From Anderseniella sp. (lineage in GTDB: Bacteria > Pseudomonadota > Alphaproteobacteria > Rhizobiales > Aestuariivirgaceae), in the NCBI GenBank assembly GCA_028289645.1, contig JANQOK010000018.1, forward strand, positions 1-64,000: a stretch of DNA of 64,000 nucleotides. Direction: 5' to 3'. The position numbers were made by a program, and so were the translations under genes. Below are positions 26,472-36,721 of this stretch, in pieces. The notes beneath the pieces are model-generated. The model worked only from the letters and a program-made list of their open reading frames with translations. It ran no database searches and was not told where the DNA came from. Position 1 is the stretch's first letter; every line of letters begins with the position of its first letter.

Positions 26472-28549
26472 GGTGTAAACCGGTCATTGCCGCGCTGGCC
26501 GCCGCCGTCGTCCTGGCGCTGGCGGCGCTGCCCGGCCTGTCGGCATTGGATCAGGCCTATCCACCGCCGCTGCCACAAGGCTCGGCACAATCTGTTGAGG
26601 TCGTGGACAGAAACGGCGATCTGCTGCGAGCGTTTGCTGCCCCCGATGGACGCTGGCGGCTGCCGGTGCACCTGGACGAGGTTGATCCGGAATTTGTGCG
26701 CATGCTGGTCGCCTACGAGGACCGGCGTTTCTGGCAACATCGTGGAGTGGACCCTCTAGCCATGATCCGCGCCGCCTGGCAGGTGCTGCATCACGGACGG
26801 ATCGTATCCGGCGCATCGACTATCACCATGCAACTGGCGCGGTTGCTGGAGCCGCGGCCTGAACGGTCATTGGCCGCCAAGTTGCGCCAGATGGCCAGAG
26901 CACTGCAGATTGAACGCCGGCTGAGTAAACAGCAGATCCTGGAACTCTACCTGACCTATGCACCCTATGGCGGCAATATCGAGGGGGTGAGGGCTGCCTC
27001 GCTGGCGTGGTTCGGCAAGGAACCGAAGTCACTCGATCTGGCCCAGGGCGCGTTGCTCGTCGCCTTGCCGCAATCGCCAGAGCGGCGCCGACCGGACCGT
27101 TACCGCCAGCGGGCGAAGGCAGCCCGCGACCAGGTGTTGGCGCGCATGGCCGAAGGCGGCTTCATTGCCGCCGGCGAGGTGGCACGGGCTGCCGCTGTTC
27201 CCGTCAATGCACGGCGCCTGGCGTTGCCTGCATTTGCACCGCATCTGGCACAACAGGCGCGCCGCCTGCGGCCTCATGTGCAGCGTCATCAGGTGACGTT
27301 GTCCCGACCGATACAGCAGGCGCTGGAACAGTTGGCGTCAGAAACCGCACGACAGCTGGGACCTGGCCTGTCGGTCGCCATCATGCTTGCAGATGCCCAT
27401 ACCGGCGACGTATTGGCAGAAATCGGTTCCGCAGGCTTGCTAGAGGAACGGCGTGCTGGCTGGATTGACATGACGCGCGTGCCGCGATCGCCGGGGTCTG
27501 CCCTTAAGCCCTTCATTTATGCGTTGGCACTTGAGGACGGGCTGGTGTTGCCGGAAACCTTGATTGAAGACCGTCCCGCCAGTTTTGATGGTTACCGGCC
27601 GCGAAACTTCGATCTGACCTACCAGGGTGATGTGAGTGTGCGCCAGGCACTGCAACTGTCGCTCAATGTGCCGGCCGTCAGGTTGCTGCAGGCAACGGTG
27701 CCGTCCCGGCTGCTGGGCCGCTTGCACAGGGCAGGGGTTGTGCCGGAGCTGCCGCAGAACAAGGCGCCGGGCCTGGCAATTGGTCTGGGCGGCGTGGGGG
27801 TTTCCCTGAAAGACCTTGTGCAGGCATATACCGTGTTCGCCAACCGGGGACGACCGGCAACACTTGGGGACGGTGTAACAGCCAAGCCGCTTGTCACTGG
27901 CGGACGGTCCATGTTCCCGGCTGTGGCCGCCTGGCACGTGGCAGATATTCTGTCAGGCGTTGCGCCTCCGCGCGGTACGGCGCGACTGCCGATCGCCTAC
28001 AAGACCGGCACCAGTTATGGCAATCGCGATGCCTGGTCCATCGGGTTTGACGGGCGTTATGTGCTGGGCGTGTGGGTTGGGCGGGCCGATGGCGCCCCGG
28101 TTCCCGACCTCAGCGGGATCACCGTCGCCGCACCGGTCCTGTTCGACGGCTTTGCGCGGTCCGGCCTGAAGCTCGAACCGCTGCCGCCGGCGCCTGCCGG
28201 TGCAGTGCATATAGCAGCGGCGGATCTGCCGGCAGCGCTCAGGCGGTTTACCGCGCCTGACGCCGGTCTGCCGCAGGTCGGTCCGCAAGAAGCGGCATTG
28301 CACATTGTGTATCCGCCGGACGGCGCGCATGTCGATCTGGGTCTGGCCTCGGGCAGGGTTGTGCAACCGCTGATGCTGAAACTTCAGGGTGGCCGCGCCC
28401 CGTTTCGCGTGCTGGCCAACGGCGTGCCGGTCGGCGAGCCGTTGCGGTCGCGCAGCGGCTTATGGGACGCAGGCGGTGTCGGATTTTCTCGCTTGTCCGT
28501 GATCGACGCCCGCGGCCGGTCCGCCAGCATCAACGTGTATCTGGAGTAG
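26468..28549 (+). CDS. pbpC: Penicillin-binding protein 1C
   Basis: 693 residues. An N-terminal membrane anchor (IAALAAAVVLALAALPGLSA) is followed by a glycosyltransferase-51 domain with EDRRFWQHRGVDPLAM and GASTITMQLARL. The transpeptidase domain has the active site S344-x-x-K347 (SALK), an SLN motif and K512-T-G. The C-terminal domain (about 610-690) is the BiPBP_C beta domain specific to PBP1C. It should polymerise and possibly cross-link peptidoglycan at the inner membrane. Translational coupling to the alpha-2-macroglobulin gene follows the known partnership. All key motifs are intact. Confidence 0.94.
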   Translation: MRCKPVIAALAAAVVLALAALPGLSALDQAYPPPLPQGSAQSVEVVDRNGDLLRAFAAPDGRWRLPVHLDEVDPEFVRMLVAYEDRRFWQHRGVDPLAMIRAAWQVLHHGRIVSGASTITMQLARLLEPRPERSLAAKLRQMARALQIERRLSKQQILELYLTYAPYGGNIEGVRAASLAWFGKEPKSLDLAQGALLVALPQSPERRRPDRYRQRAKAARDQVLARMAEGGFIAAGEVARAAAVPVNARRLALPAFAPHLAQQARRLRPHVQRHQVTLSRPIQQALEQLASETARQLGPGLSVAIMLADAHTGDVLAEIGSAGLLEERRAGWIDMTRVPRSPGSALKPFIYALALEDGLVLPETLIEDRPASFDGYRPRNFDLTYQGDVSVRQALQLSLNVPAVRLLQATVPSRLLGRLHRAGVVPELPQNKAPGLAIGLGGVGVSLKDLVQAYTVFANRGRPATLGDGVTAKPLVTGGRSMFPAVAAWHVADILSGVAPPRGTARLPIAYKTGTSYGNRDAWSIGFDGRYVLGVWVGRADGAPVPDLSGITVAAPVLFDGFARSGLKLEPLPPAPAGAVHIAAADLPAALRRFTAPDAGLPQVGPQEAALHIVYPPDGAHVDLGLASGRVVQPLMLKLQGGRAPFRVLANGVPVGEPLRSRSGLWDAGGVGFSRLSVIDARGRSASINVYLE

Positions 28550-28590
28550 GCGACAACAAGTCAGTCTGTAAGCAAGAGGAGGAACTGATC

Positions 28591-29025
28591 ATGCCAACTG
28601 AAGTACTCTACAGCACCCAGGCCCGTGCCACTGGCGGGCGGGACGGAACCGCCAGCACCCTGGATGGCGCGTTCAAAGTGACGTTGTCCACGCCGAAGGA
28701 ACTAGGTGGAGACGGTAAAGACGGCAACAATCCCGAGCAAATGTTCGCTGCCGGATATGCAGCATGCTTTCTCGGCGCGATGAAGTTTGTGGCCGGCCAC
28801 TCGGAAGACCTCAAGATGAATATCCCTGATGACACCAGCGTCACGTCCACCGTCGGTATCGGACCCCGCTCGGAAGGCGGCTTCGGCCTGGATGTGAAGC
28901 TGGAAGTGTCGTTGCCGGGCATTGACAGGACAATGGCCGAAAAGCTGGTGGAGGAAGCCCACCAGGTCTGCCCATACTCCAATGCGACCAGAGGTGCGTT
29001 GGATATCAACCCAGTGGTTGTTTAG
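28591..29025 (+). CDS. ohr: Organic hydroperoxide resistance protein (Ohr/OsmC family)
   Basis: 144 residues, starting MPTEVLYSTQARATGGRDG after a strong AAGAGGAGG site. The two catalytic cysteines are at 59 (GYAACFLGAM) and 127 (HQVCPYSNATR), in the positions typical of Ohr rather than OsmC. It reduces organic hydroperoxides using lipoylated proteins as electron donors. No OhrR regulator lies next to it. It follows pbpC by 41 bp and may have its own promoter. Confidence 0.92.
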   Translation: MPTEVLYSTQARATGGRDGTASTLDGAFKVTLSTPKELGGDGKDGNNPEQMFAAGYAACFLGAMKFVAGHSEDLKMNIPDDTSVTSTVGIGPRSEGGFGLDVKLEVSLPGIDRTMAEKLVEEAHQVCPYSNATRGALDINPVVV

Positions 29026-29052
29026 AGCACTAGGTTGAAACTCACATTTCAA

Positions 29053-29125
29053 TGTCATCCTCGGGCTTGTCCCGGGGATCCATGCCCCGTTGCTGTGGAC
29101 CCTCGGGACAAGCCCGAGCGTGACA
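29053..29125. repeat. Palindromic intergenic repeat, likely bidirectional terminator
   Basis: The left arm TGTCATCCTCGGGCTTGTCC and the right arm ending GGACAAGCCCGAGCGTGACA are near-complementary over about 28 bp around a short GC-rich centre. The form CGGGCTTGnCCCGGG...TCCA recalls the dispersed palindromic repeats common in alphaproteobacterial genomes. It lies between the convergent ohr and acyl-CoA ligase genes and can fold as a hairpin on either strand. Only one copy is in this window. Confidence 0.6.
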
Positions 29126-29171
29126 AAGTCGACATAGGTGAAGCTTCCAGGGGTATACCTGGCGGCAAGCT

Positions 29172-30782
29172 TCAGTCGTCACGCAAGCGGAAGCGCTGTA
29201 TTTTGCCGGACTCATTGCGTGGCAACTGGTCTACAAACCGCACCGCGCGCGGGTACTTGTAGGGTGCGATGGTAGTCTTGACGTGGTCCTGCAAGTCGCT
29301 GGCCAACGCCGGTCTGGCTTGCTCGGCCACCGGCGTTACCACATATGCCACCACGATCTGCCCGCGTTCATCCGACGCTTCGCCCACAACCGCACATTCA
29401 CGGACATCCGGATGCAGCAGCAGGGCATTTTCCACTTCCACACCGGAGATGTTGTAGCCGGATGAAATGATCATGTCGTCCTGGCGGCTGTGATAGGCAA
29501 GATAGCCGTCTTCGCTCAACGAGCAGGCGTCGCCGGTTATGTTCCAGCCATCGCGCACATACACTTTCTGGCGCTCGTCATCCAGGTAGCGGCATCCGGT
29601 TGGCCCGCGCACCGCCAGTTGTCCGATCTGGTTGGCCGGCAGCCTGCGCCCGGCAGCATCGACAACGGCGATCTCAAAGCCTGGAATTGCCGGCCCGATG
29701 AAGCCCGGGCGTACATCGTCACCTGCAGATCCGGCAAACGCATGCAGCATCTCCGTTGAGCCCAGCACTTCTGCCAGCTCCTTGCCGGTCGCGGCCGCCC
29801 AAGCCTGCCTCACCGGCAGCGGCAATGCCTCGCCGGAAGAAACCGCCAGGCGCAGCGTGTTCAGCGACTGGCCCGCTTTCAGTTTTACCATCTGCTGAAA
29901 GAACGTTGGCACGGTGAAGCACACGGTCGCGCCATAGGCCTCGATGGCATCGAGCAACTGTTCCGGCGAATAGCGTGCATTGAGCACACTGCAGGCGCCC
30001 GCATGAAGCGGAAACACCAACAGTCCGCCAAGGCCAAACGTGAACGCCATTGGCGCGGTGCCGATGAAAACATCGTCCCTTGAAGGTGCGATGATGTGGC
30101 GGCACATGGTCTCGCAGATGGCGATGACATCGCGATGGAAGTGAACCGTGGCCTTGGGCCTGCCGGTCGTTCCGGACGTGAATGCGATCAGCGATATGTC
30201 ATCCGGCAGGGTGGTGCAGGTTTGTTCGTGCGGCGAAGTGGCGGCCATGAACTCGAACAGTTCACCGTGGCCGGCTTCGAAGCTGATGACAGGTACATCC
30301 TTGCCGGACAATCCGTTCGCACGCGCCAGGTCCGGCAGCAGGCTGGCCTCGCAGACAGCGAGCGCGGGACGCGACATCTCGATGATCACCTGCAGCTCGC
30401 TGTCACGCAGCAGCGACATGGTGGTGACTGCCACTGCGCCGATTTTTTGCACGGCCAGCCACACCAGCGCGACCTCGGGGGAATTGCCGCCACGGATCAG
30501 CACGCGATTGCCGGGTTTGATGCCATAGTCACCGACCATCACTTTGGCTGCGCGGCAGACATGATCGTTCAACTCCTGATATGTCCAGGTCCGCTCGCCG
30601 CTTCTGAAGGCCGGCCTGCCGCCATGACCGTCTGCAATATGCCGGTCGAGCAGCAGTGATACGCAATTGAGACTGTCCGGATCGGACACGCCCGCCAACG
30701 GCACTATCTGCGGCCACTGTTCTGCCGGCGGCAACCGGTCATGGACAAACCGGTCTTTCTGCGGGCTCACCGGCGGCGTCAT
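29172..30782 (-). CDS. Aryl-CoA ligase (2-aminobenzoate-CoA ligase-like), second copy
   Basis: 536 residues. The AMP-binding core is LIAFTSGTTGRPKATVHFH, with GPTGCRYLDDERQKVYVRDG, the hinge region DDMIISSGYNISGVEVENAL and the C-terminal catalytic Lys in PRNESGKIQRFRLRDD. It is clearly paralogous to the ligase at 32664-34283 through most of its length. It should activate an aromatic acid to its CoA ester with ATP. It is the last gene of the leftward operon and overlaps the flavin oxidoreductase gene by 4 bp. Two ligases in one operon suggest either two related substrates or a ring-derived acid activated later. The exact acid is inference. Confidence 0.82.
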   Translation of the reverse strand: MTPPVSPQKDRFVHDRLPPAEQWPQIVPLAGVSDPDSLNCVSLLLDRHIADGHGGRPAFRSGERTWTYQELNDHVCRAAKVMVGDYGIKPGNRVLIRGGNSPEVALVWLAVQKIGAVAVTTMSLLRDSELQVIIEMSRPALAVCEASLLPDLARANGLSGKDVPVISFEAGHGELFEFMAATSPHEQTCTTLPDDISLIAFTSGTTGRPKATVHFHRDVIAICETMCRHIIAPSRDDVFIGTAPMAFTFGLGGLLVFPLHAGACSVLNARYSPEQLLDAIEAYGATVCFTVPTFFQQMVKLKAGQSLNTLRLAVSSGEALPLPVRQAWAAATGKELAEVLGSTEMLHAFAGSAGDDVRPGFIGPAIPGFEIAVVDAAGRRLPANQIGQLAVRGPTGCRYLDDERQKVYVRDGWNITGDACSLSEDGYLAYHSRQDDMIISSGYNISGVEVENALLLHPDVRECAVVGEASDERGQIVVAYVVTPVAEQARPALASDLQDHVKTTIAPYKYPRAVRFVDQLPRNESGKIQRFRLRDD

Positions 30783-32233
30783 TCAGGTGTCCAGTCCGGC
30801 GCTGTCAGGCGGCGTTTGCCGTCCAAGGACTTGCGCACGCCCGGGTCATCCAGTTGCACCCTGTCCCAGAGCTTGCAGGTGACCTGCTTGTGGTTCTGGT
30901 CGAGTCCTTCGCAGTAGTTGGTATACTCACACAGCCTGATGTCACTGCCGTGGCCGGTTTCAAGTTTTCTAAACCAGTCCGGGTCGGCAAGCGTCTGCCG
31001 GGCCGCACCGATAATGTCGGCAGTGCCGTCATTCAGGGCGGCTTCAGCCGTGTCAAAACTGTGGATGCCGCCGGCGGCCACCACCGGCGTGTCGAAGCCT
31101 GCTTCGCGGACCGCTTCGCGAATGGCCCTGGTCGCCGCAAGGTTGCGGCCGAACGGGCCTTTCTCGTCGGAGATGTATTGCGGCATGCATTCATAACCGC
31201 TCGGCCCGGTGTAAGGGTAGGCGGCAGCGCCAACCTTGGGTTGCTTTGCGTCGTCGAATTTGCCGCCGCGCGACAAAGACAGGAAGTCCATGCCGGCGCG
31301 GGCGAAGGTTGTTGCGAAGTGGCAGACATCCTCAATCGTGCTGCCGCCGTCAATTGCTTCCGATGCCAGGAACCTGGAGCCGACTATGAAATCCTCCGGC
31401 ACCGCCTTGCGCACCGCTTGATAGACCTCAAGCGGAAGCCGCACCCGTGCCTGTGCTGTGCCGCCATAACCGTCATCACGCCGGTTGGTGGCCGACAGGA
31501 ACGACGCCATGGTGTAGGCATGGGCATAATGCAGCTCAACACCGTCAAATCCGGCTCTGGCGGCGCGGCTGGCCGCTTCGGCAAACAGGTCCGGCAGAAC
31601 CCGGGGCAGCTCCCTGATGTGGTCAAGGTGCATGTCATTCACCTGTTCGCGGTAGCCCTTGGTCAGTGCCTCGAACTCGCGCGCATCCAGAACCTGTTCC
31701 AGGTCGCTGTCATCCCTGGCGATCATGGCCTGGCGTACATCCGCCTCGTCGGCATCGGGCATGTCGAGCGCCCGGCGATGCGCATCCGTAATGGTGAGAA
31801 ATCGCTCAAGGAACTTGACCCGGTCGGGCCGCCGCTTGATCGCCAGGAAGTCGATCAGTTGAATGAACAGCTTTGTGGTGCCGCCGCTTTGCGTGCGTAC
31901 CACCTCGACCAGTTGTTCCAGCCCGTCCAGAAACCGGTCATGTCCAATGCGCAGCAACGGCCCTGACGGCACGTCCCTGATCCCTGTCGCCTCGACCACA
32001 ATGGCGGCAGGTCGGCCCTTGGCAAACCGTCCATACCAGTCCAGCACCTCGGGCGTCACATGGCCGCTTTCGGTAGCCCGCCACGGCACCATCGCCGGCA
32101 CCCAGGTTCGGTTGCGCAGCGCAAGCCGGCCTGACTGCAGGGGTGAAAACAGAATAGCTGATGCGCGTTCTGCGGCATCCGGCAAATGGCCGGGATCTGG
32201 GGTCCATCTTATCTTCTCAGGTGGTTTCCACAT
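30779..32233 (-). CDS. Old yellow enzyme-family NADH:flavin oxidoreductase
   Basis: 484 residues with a TIM-barrel FMN fold. Recognisable parts are LFSPLQSGRLALRNRTWVPA, AASRAARAGFDGVELHYAHA followed by YTMASFLSATNRRDDGYGG, and VVAAGGIHSFDTAEAALNDG near the C-terminus. There is a Cys-bearing tail (LCEYTNYCEGLDQ, then VTCKLW) but no full 4Fe-4S set as in 2,4-dienoyl-CoA reductases, and no C-terminal Rossmann domain. It probably reduces an enone or dienoyl intermediate. It lies between the RidA-like gene (15 bp) and the second ligase (4-bp overlap). The aminobenzoyl-CoA monooxygenase/reductase in the same operon already has such a domain, so this would be a second ring-reduction activity. Confidence 0.8.
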   Translation of the reverse strand: MWKPPEKIRWTPDPGHLPDAAERASAILFSPLQSGRLALRNRTWVPAMVPWRATESGHVTPEVLDWYGRFAKGRPAAIVVEATGIRDVPSGPLLRIGHDRFLDGLEQLVEVVRTQSGGTTKLFIQLIDFLAIKRRPDRVKFLERFLTITDAHRRALDMPDADEADVRQAMIARDDSDLEQVLDAREFEALTKGYREQVNDMHLDHIRELPRVLPDLFAEAASRAARAGFDGVELHYAHAYTMASFLSATNRRDDGYGGTAQARVRLPLEVYQAVRKAVPEDFIVGSRFLASEAIDGGSTIEDVCHFATTFARAGMDFLSLSRGGKFDDAKQPKVGAAAYPYTGPSGYECMPQYISDEKGPFGRNLAATRAIREAVREAGFDTPVVAAGGIHSFDTAEAALNDGTADIIGAARQTLADPDWFRKLETGHGSDIRLCEYTNYCEGLDQNHKQVTCKLWDRVQLDDPGVRKSLDGKRRLTAPDWTPE

Positions 32234-32248
32234 GATGTTCCGAACCGT

Positions 32249-32659
32249 CTATGTTGGCGACTGATCGGCAGGCGGCACGACGGCCGTTGCCTCGATTTCC
32301 ACCAGTGCATCGTCTTCGACCAGTGCCACCACCTGAACCACTGCCATGGCAGGAAAATGCCGCCCGATCACCTCTTTGTAGGCGGTTCCGAGTTCGCGCT
32401 GACTGGCCAGGTAGGCCTGTTTGTCGGTGACATACCAGGTCAGGCGCACGATATGCTCTGGCCTAGCATCGGCTTCTGCCAGCACGGCGACAATGTTGCG
32501 CAAAGTCTGTTTAGCCTGGCCGGCAAAATCCCTGTGTTCAAACACCTCATCCGCGTTCCAGCCGATCATGCCCCCGGTGAACACCATGCGCCCTTCGGCC
32601 GCCACGCCGTTGGCGTAGCCTCTCGGTTGCTTCCAACCCTCAGGTTGCAGAAATTCCAT
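32249..32659 (-). CDS. RidA-like (YjgF/UK114) protein lacking the usual Arg
   Basis: 136 residues with the trimeric RidA fold: GRMVFTGGMIGWNADEVFEH, NIVAVLAEADARPEHIVRLT and LVEDDALVEIEATAV. In active imine deaminases the segment reads P-A-R before V-x-V; here it is PAMAVVQVVAL, so the key Arg is Met. RidA-type genes commonly accompany 2-aminobenzoyl-CoA operons, where removal of the amino group from an enamine is needed. Without the Arg the protein may use another mechanism or a different role. It is 4 bp from the ligase upstream of it. Confidence 0.82.
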   Translation of the reverse strand: MEFLQPEGWKQPRGYANGVAAEGRMVFTGGMIGWNADEVFEHRDFAGQAKQTLRNIVAVLAEADARPEHIVRLTWYVTDKQAYLASQRELGTAYKEVIGRHFPAMAVVQVVALVEDDALVEIEATAVVPPADQSPT

Positions 32660-32663
32660 GATG

Positions 32664-34283
32664 TTAGTCCTCCCTCAGCCGGAAGCGTTGGATCTTGCCG
32701 GTCTGTGTCTTGGGCAATGTGCTGGTGAACACCACCGAGCGCGGATATTTGAACGGCGCGATGGTCTGCTTCACATGGTCCTGCAGGCGTTTGATGCAGT
32801 CGGCATCTGCGTTGATGCCCTCCACCAGCACCACATGCGCCTGCACAATCTGGCCGCGATCCTCATCCGCGACGCCGATGACGGCGCATTCGACGACCTC
32901 GGCGTGAGACAGAAGCGCTGCCTCCACTTCCGGGCCGGCAATGTTGTAGCCCGACGATATGATCATGTCGTCGCTGCGCGCAGCGAAATGGAACACGCCC
33001 GCCTCATCCTGGATGAAACTGTCACCGGTCAGGTTCCAGCCATCGCGCACATAGTTGGCCTGCCGGTCATCGTTCAGGTAACGGCACCCGGTCGGGCCCT
33101 TGACGGCCAGCTTGCCGATCGTGCCGCGTGGCACCTCTTTCATGTCTTCGTCGACTACCATGGCCTGGTAGCCTGTGACCGGTGTGCCGGTCTGGGCGGG
33201 CGCGGCTGACCCAAAACGATTTGAGATGAAAATATGCAGAAGCTCGGTCGATCCTATGCCGTCGAGCATTTCCTTGCCGGTTTTCTCCTTCCATTCCTCG
33301 AACACGGGGCCGGGCAGGGTCTCTCCGGCAGAAACCGCGACCCGCAGCGACGACAGGTCAGCGCCTTCGTCCATGGCCCGCATCATGGCGCGGTAGGCGG
33401 TCGGCGCGGTGAAGCATATGGTCGCCTTGTAGGTCTCGATGATCTCGATCATGTTGGGCGGTGACGCGGTTTCCAGCAGGGTTGCGGTTGCGCCAAAGCG
33501 CAGCGGGAACACGGCCAGCCCGCCAAGGCCAAAGGTGAAGGCCAGCGGCGGCGAGCCGACGAAAACGTCATCCGGTGTCACGCCGAGAACCTCTTTGGCA
33601 TAGCCATCTGCAATGACCATCAGGTCGCGATGGAAATGCATGGTCGCCTTCGGCTCGCCAGTGGTGCCGGATGTAAAACCGAGCAGGGCGACATCGTCCC
33701 GGCTGGTCTGCACGGCATCGAAGGCGACCGGCTTGTCGAGACCGGCCCGGTCCAGTTCCGCATCATGGTTGGCGGTTCCGTCAAAACCGATCACCTTTTC
33801 AAGTGACGGTGACGTCTTCGCGCACGCCACGATCTCGTCCATCATGCGGGTGTCGCACAAGGCAAGACTGACCTCGGCCTTTTCGACAATCTTCGACAGT
33901 TCGCCGGCGCGCAGCATCGGCATGGTGTTGACCACCACGGCGCCGGCCTTGGTTGCCGCCAGCCAGCACGCCACCATGGCCGGATTGTTGGCCGACCGGA
34001 TCAGCACCCGGTTGCCCGCCTCGACGCCGTAATCCTCCACCAGCGCATGGGCCAGTCGGTTGGTCCAGTCGGACAGTTCCTTGTAGGTGCGCCGGCGGCC
34101 ATTGCCGATCAGGGCCACGTGGTCGCCAAATCCTTGTTCGACCATCCTGTCTGTCAACTCCACCGCCGCATTGAGGTGTTCCGGATAGTCGAACCCGTCA
34201 AGCAGGAACTCCGGCCACTGCTCTGCTGGCGGCAGGTTGTCCCGGCTGAACGTATCTGCATGAGCGCTTGGTAACAGGTCCAT
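32664..34283 (-). CDS. 2-aminobenzoate-CoA ligase
   Basis: 539 residues from ATG 34283, chosen because AGGAGG lies just before it and the next upstream start would run into the acyl-CoA dehydrogenase. Motifs: LLGFTSGTTGEPKATMHFHR, GSTELLHIF, GPTGCRYLNDDRQANYVRDG, DDMIISSGYNIAGPEVEAAL and the C-terminal Lys in PKTQTGKIQRFRLRED. This pattern is that of the benzoate/2-aminobenzoate-CoA ligase branch. It should form the aryl-CoA from ATP and CoA as the entry reaction of the pathway, consistent with the aminobenzoyl-CoA monooxygenase/reductase at the head of the operon. 2-Aminobenzoate is the most likely substrate, though salicylate cannot be excluded. Confidence 0.85.
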   Translation of the reverse strand: MDLLPSAHADTFSRDNLPPAEQWPEFLLDGFDYPEHLNAAVELTDRMVEQGFGDHVALIGNGRRRTYKELSDWTNRLAHALVEDYGVEAGNRVLIRSANNPAMVACWLAATKAGAVVVNTMPMLRAGELSKIVEKAEVSLALCDTRMMDEIVACAKTSPSLEKVIGFDGTANHDAELDRAGLDKPVAFDAVQTSRDDVALLGFTSGTTGEPKATMHFHRDLMVIADGYAKEVLGVTPDDVFVGSPPLAFTFGLGGLAVFPLRFGATATLLETASPPNMIEIIETYKATICFTAPTAYRAMMRAMDEGADLSSLRVAVSAGETLPGPVFEEWKEKTGKEMLDGIGSTELLHIFISNRFGSAAPAQTGTPVTGYQAMVVDEDMKEVPRGTIGKLAVKGPTGCRYLNDDRQANYVRDGWNLTGDSFIQDEAGVFHFAARSDDMIISSGYNIAGPEVEAALLSHAEVVECAVIGVADEDRGQIVQAHVVLVEGINADADCIKRLQDHVKQTIAPFKYPRSVVFTSTLPKTQTGKIQRFRLRED

Positions 34284-34287
34284 CTGT

Positions 34288-35438
34288 CTAACCTCCTGCC
34301 AGCATCTGGCGTGCAATGACCACTTTCTGCACGTCAGATGCGCCTTCATAGATGCGCAGGGCCCGGATCTCCCGGTACAGGCTCTCCACGATGTGGCCGC
34401 TGCGCACGCCGTCGCCGCCGTGCAACTGCACGGCGCGGTCGATCACCGCCTGGGCGGTATCGGTTGCATGCAGTTTCGCCATTGCCGCCTCGCGGGTTAC
34501 CCGGGCCGCACCGGTGTCCTTGGTCCACGCCGCGCGGTACACCAGCAGCGCGCTGGCATCCACGTCCAGCGCCATGTCGGCCACGTGGCCCTGGACCATC
34601 TGCAGTTCAGCCATTGGCGCGCCGAACAGTTCTCGTTCGCGCACCCGGGCCAGGGTCTCGTCAAGCGCGCGCCGCGCAAATCCGAGAGCGGCAGCTCCGA
34701 CGGTTGAGCGGAACACATCGAGCACCGACATGGCGATCTTGAAACCTTGTCCAGGTTCACCGATCACTGCATCGGCACTGACGCGGACATCGTCAAACTC
34801 CAGCCGCGCCAGCGGGTGAGGGGCAATGACTTCCAGGCGCTCGGCGATGTTCACACCGTCCGTATAGGCAGGTACCAGGAAGCATGACAGGCCCTTTGCC
34901 CCCGGCGCTTCGCCGGTGCGGGCAAACACACAGTAGAAATCGGCGATACCGCCATTGGAAATCCAGGTTTTTTCACCATTGAGCACGAAGTGATTGCCGT
35001 CCCGCGTCGCCGTCATGTCCATGGCTGCCACATCTGAACCGGAGCGGGGTTCACTCAATGCAAATGCAGACAGGGCGGTTCCGGCCCGCGTCTGGCGCAG
35101 CCAGTTCTGCTGCTCCACTGTGCCGAACAATGAGATCGCACCGGTGCCGAGGCCCTGCATGGCGAATGAAAAATCCGCCAGGCCATCATGACGGGCCAGC
35201 GTTTCGCGGATCAGGCACAGGCTGCGCACGTCCAGCACACCGGGCGCGTCAGGGTCGATGGCGGAGTGCGTCAGCCAGCCATCCTGCCCGAGCTTTGCCA
35301 CCAGCGCCTTGCAGGCCGCATCGACATCCGAATGGTCTGCCGGCAGGTTGGCCTGGCACCAGCAATCCAGCGAGGCAGCCAGTTCACGATGCCTGTCTTC
35401 GAAAAACGGCCAATTGAGGAAGCTTGCATCCGGCATGG

Positions 35439-35442
<4 letters not shown>
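34288..35442 (-). CDS. Acyl-CoA dehydrogenase
   Basis: 384 residues, full length for the family. Landmarks: [20 protein letters not shown] (flavin and substrate contact), [37 protein letters not shown] and, near the end, [20 protein letters not shown] with the catalytic Glu in [12 protein letters not shown]. It should introduce a double bond into a CoA thioester made after ring cleavage or ring reduction. Its start overlaps the enoyl-CoA hydratase stop by 4 bp, and its stop lies 4 bp before the ligase start. Confidence 0.92.
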
Positions 35443-36247
<805 letters not shown>

Positions 36248-36251
<4 letters not shown>

Positions 36252-36721
36252 GTCTGCTCTCCCAGAGACTGGTTGAGGCGGTCCATGCTGGCCATCATCG
36301 CCTCGGCCTCGTCCGTTGACAGTTCGCCGAGCAGGTCGTCGACCCAGCTTTCGTGCACGCTGGCCATATGGCTGAAATCATCGCGGCCCTTGTTGGTCAG
36401 CCGCACCACCATGGCGCGCCGGTCGCCCTTCACCGGCACGCGCACCACGTAGCCGTCGAGCACCAGGCGGTCGACGATACCGGTGACATTGCCGTTGGAG
36501 ACCTTGAGGACCGAGGACAGGGCGCTCATCCGTAAACCGCGTTCGTGATGGTACAGCGCGGCCATCACGTCAAACCTCGGCAAAGTAGTGTTGAATTCAG
36601 CCCGCAGTTTTTCGCGTATCACGGCTTCCATGTGCCGCTGCAGTTTCAACAGCCGCAGCCAGAACCGCAATCGCTGTTTTGATGCCGGGCGCTGTTCCGG
36701 TTTCTTCAGAGGTGTTGTCAT
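36248..36721 (-). CDS. MarR-family transcriptional regulator
   Basis: 157 residues with the winged-helix core [20 protein letters not shown], then [20 protein letters not shown] and the wing [20 protein letters not shown]. MarR proteins inside aromatic-acid operons usually bind the aryl-CoA as inducer. It is co-translated with its neighbours by 4-bp overlaps. Its likely targets are the palindromes at 39845-39861 and 39872-39895 upstream of the first gene. Confidence 0.9.

Noticed and set aside
30854-31966. 370-residue plus-strand frame
   Set aside because: It is antisense to the old-yellow-enzyme gene; composition is shadow-like.
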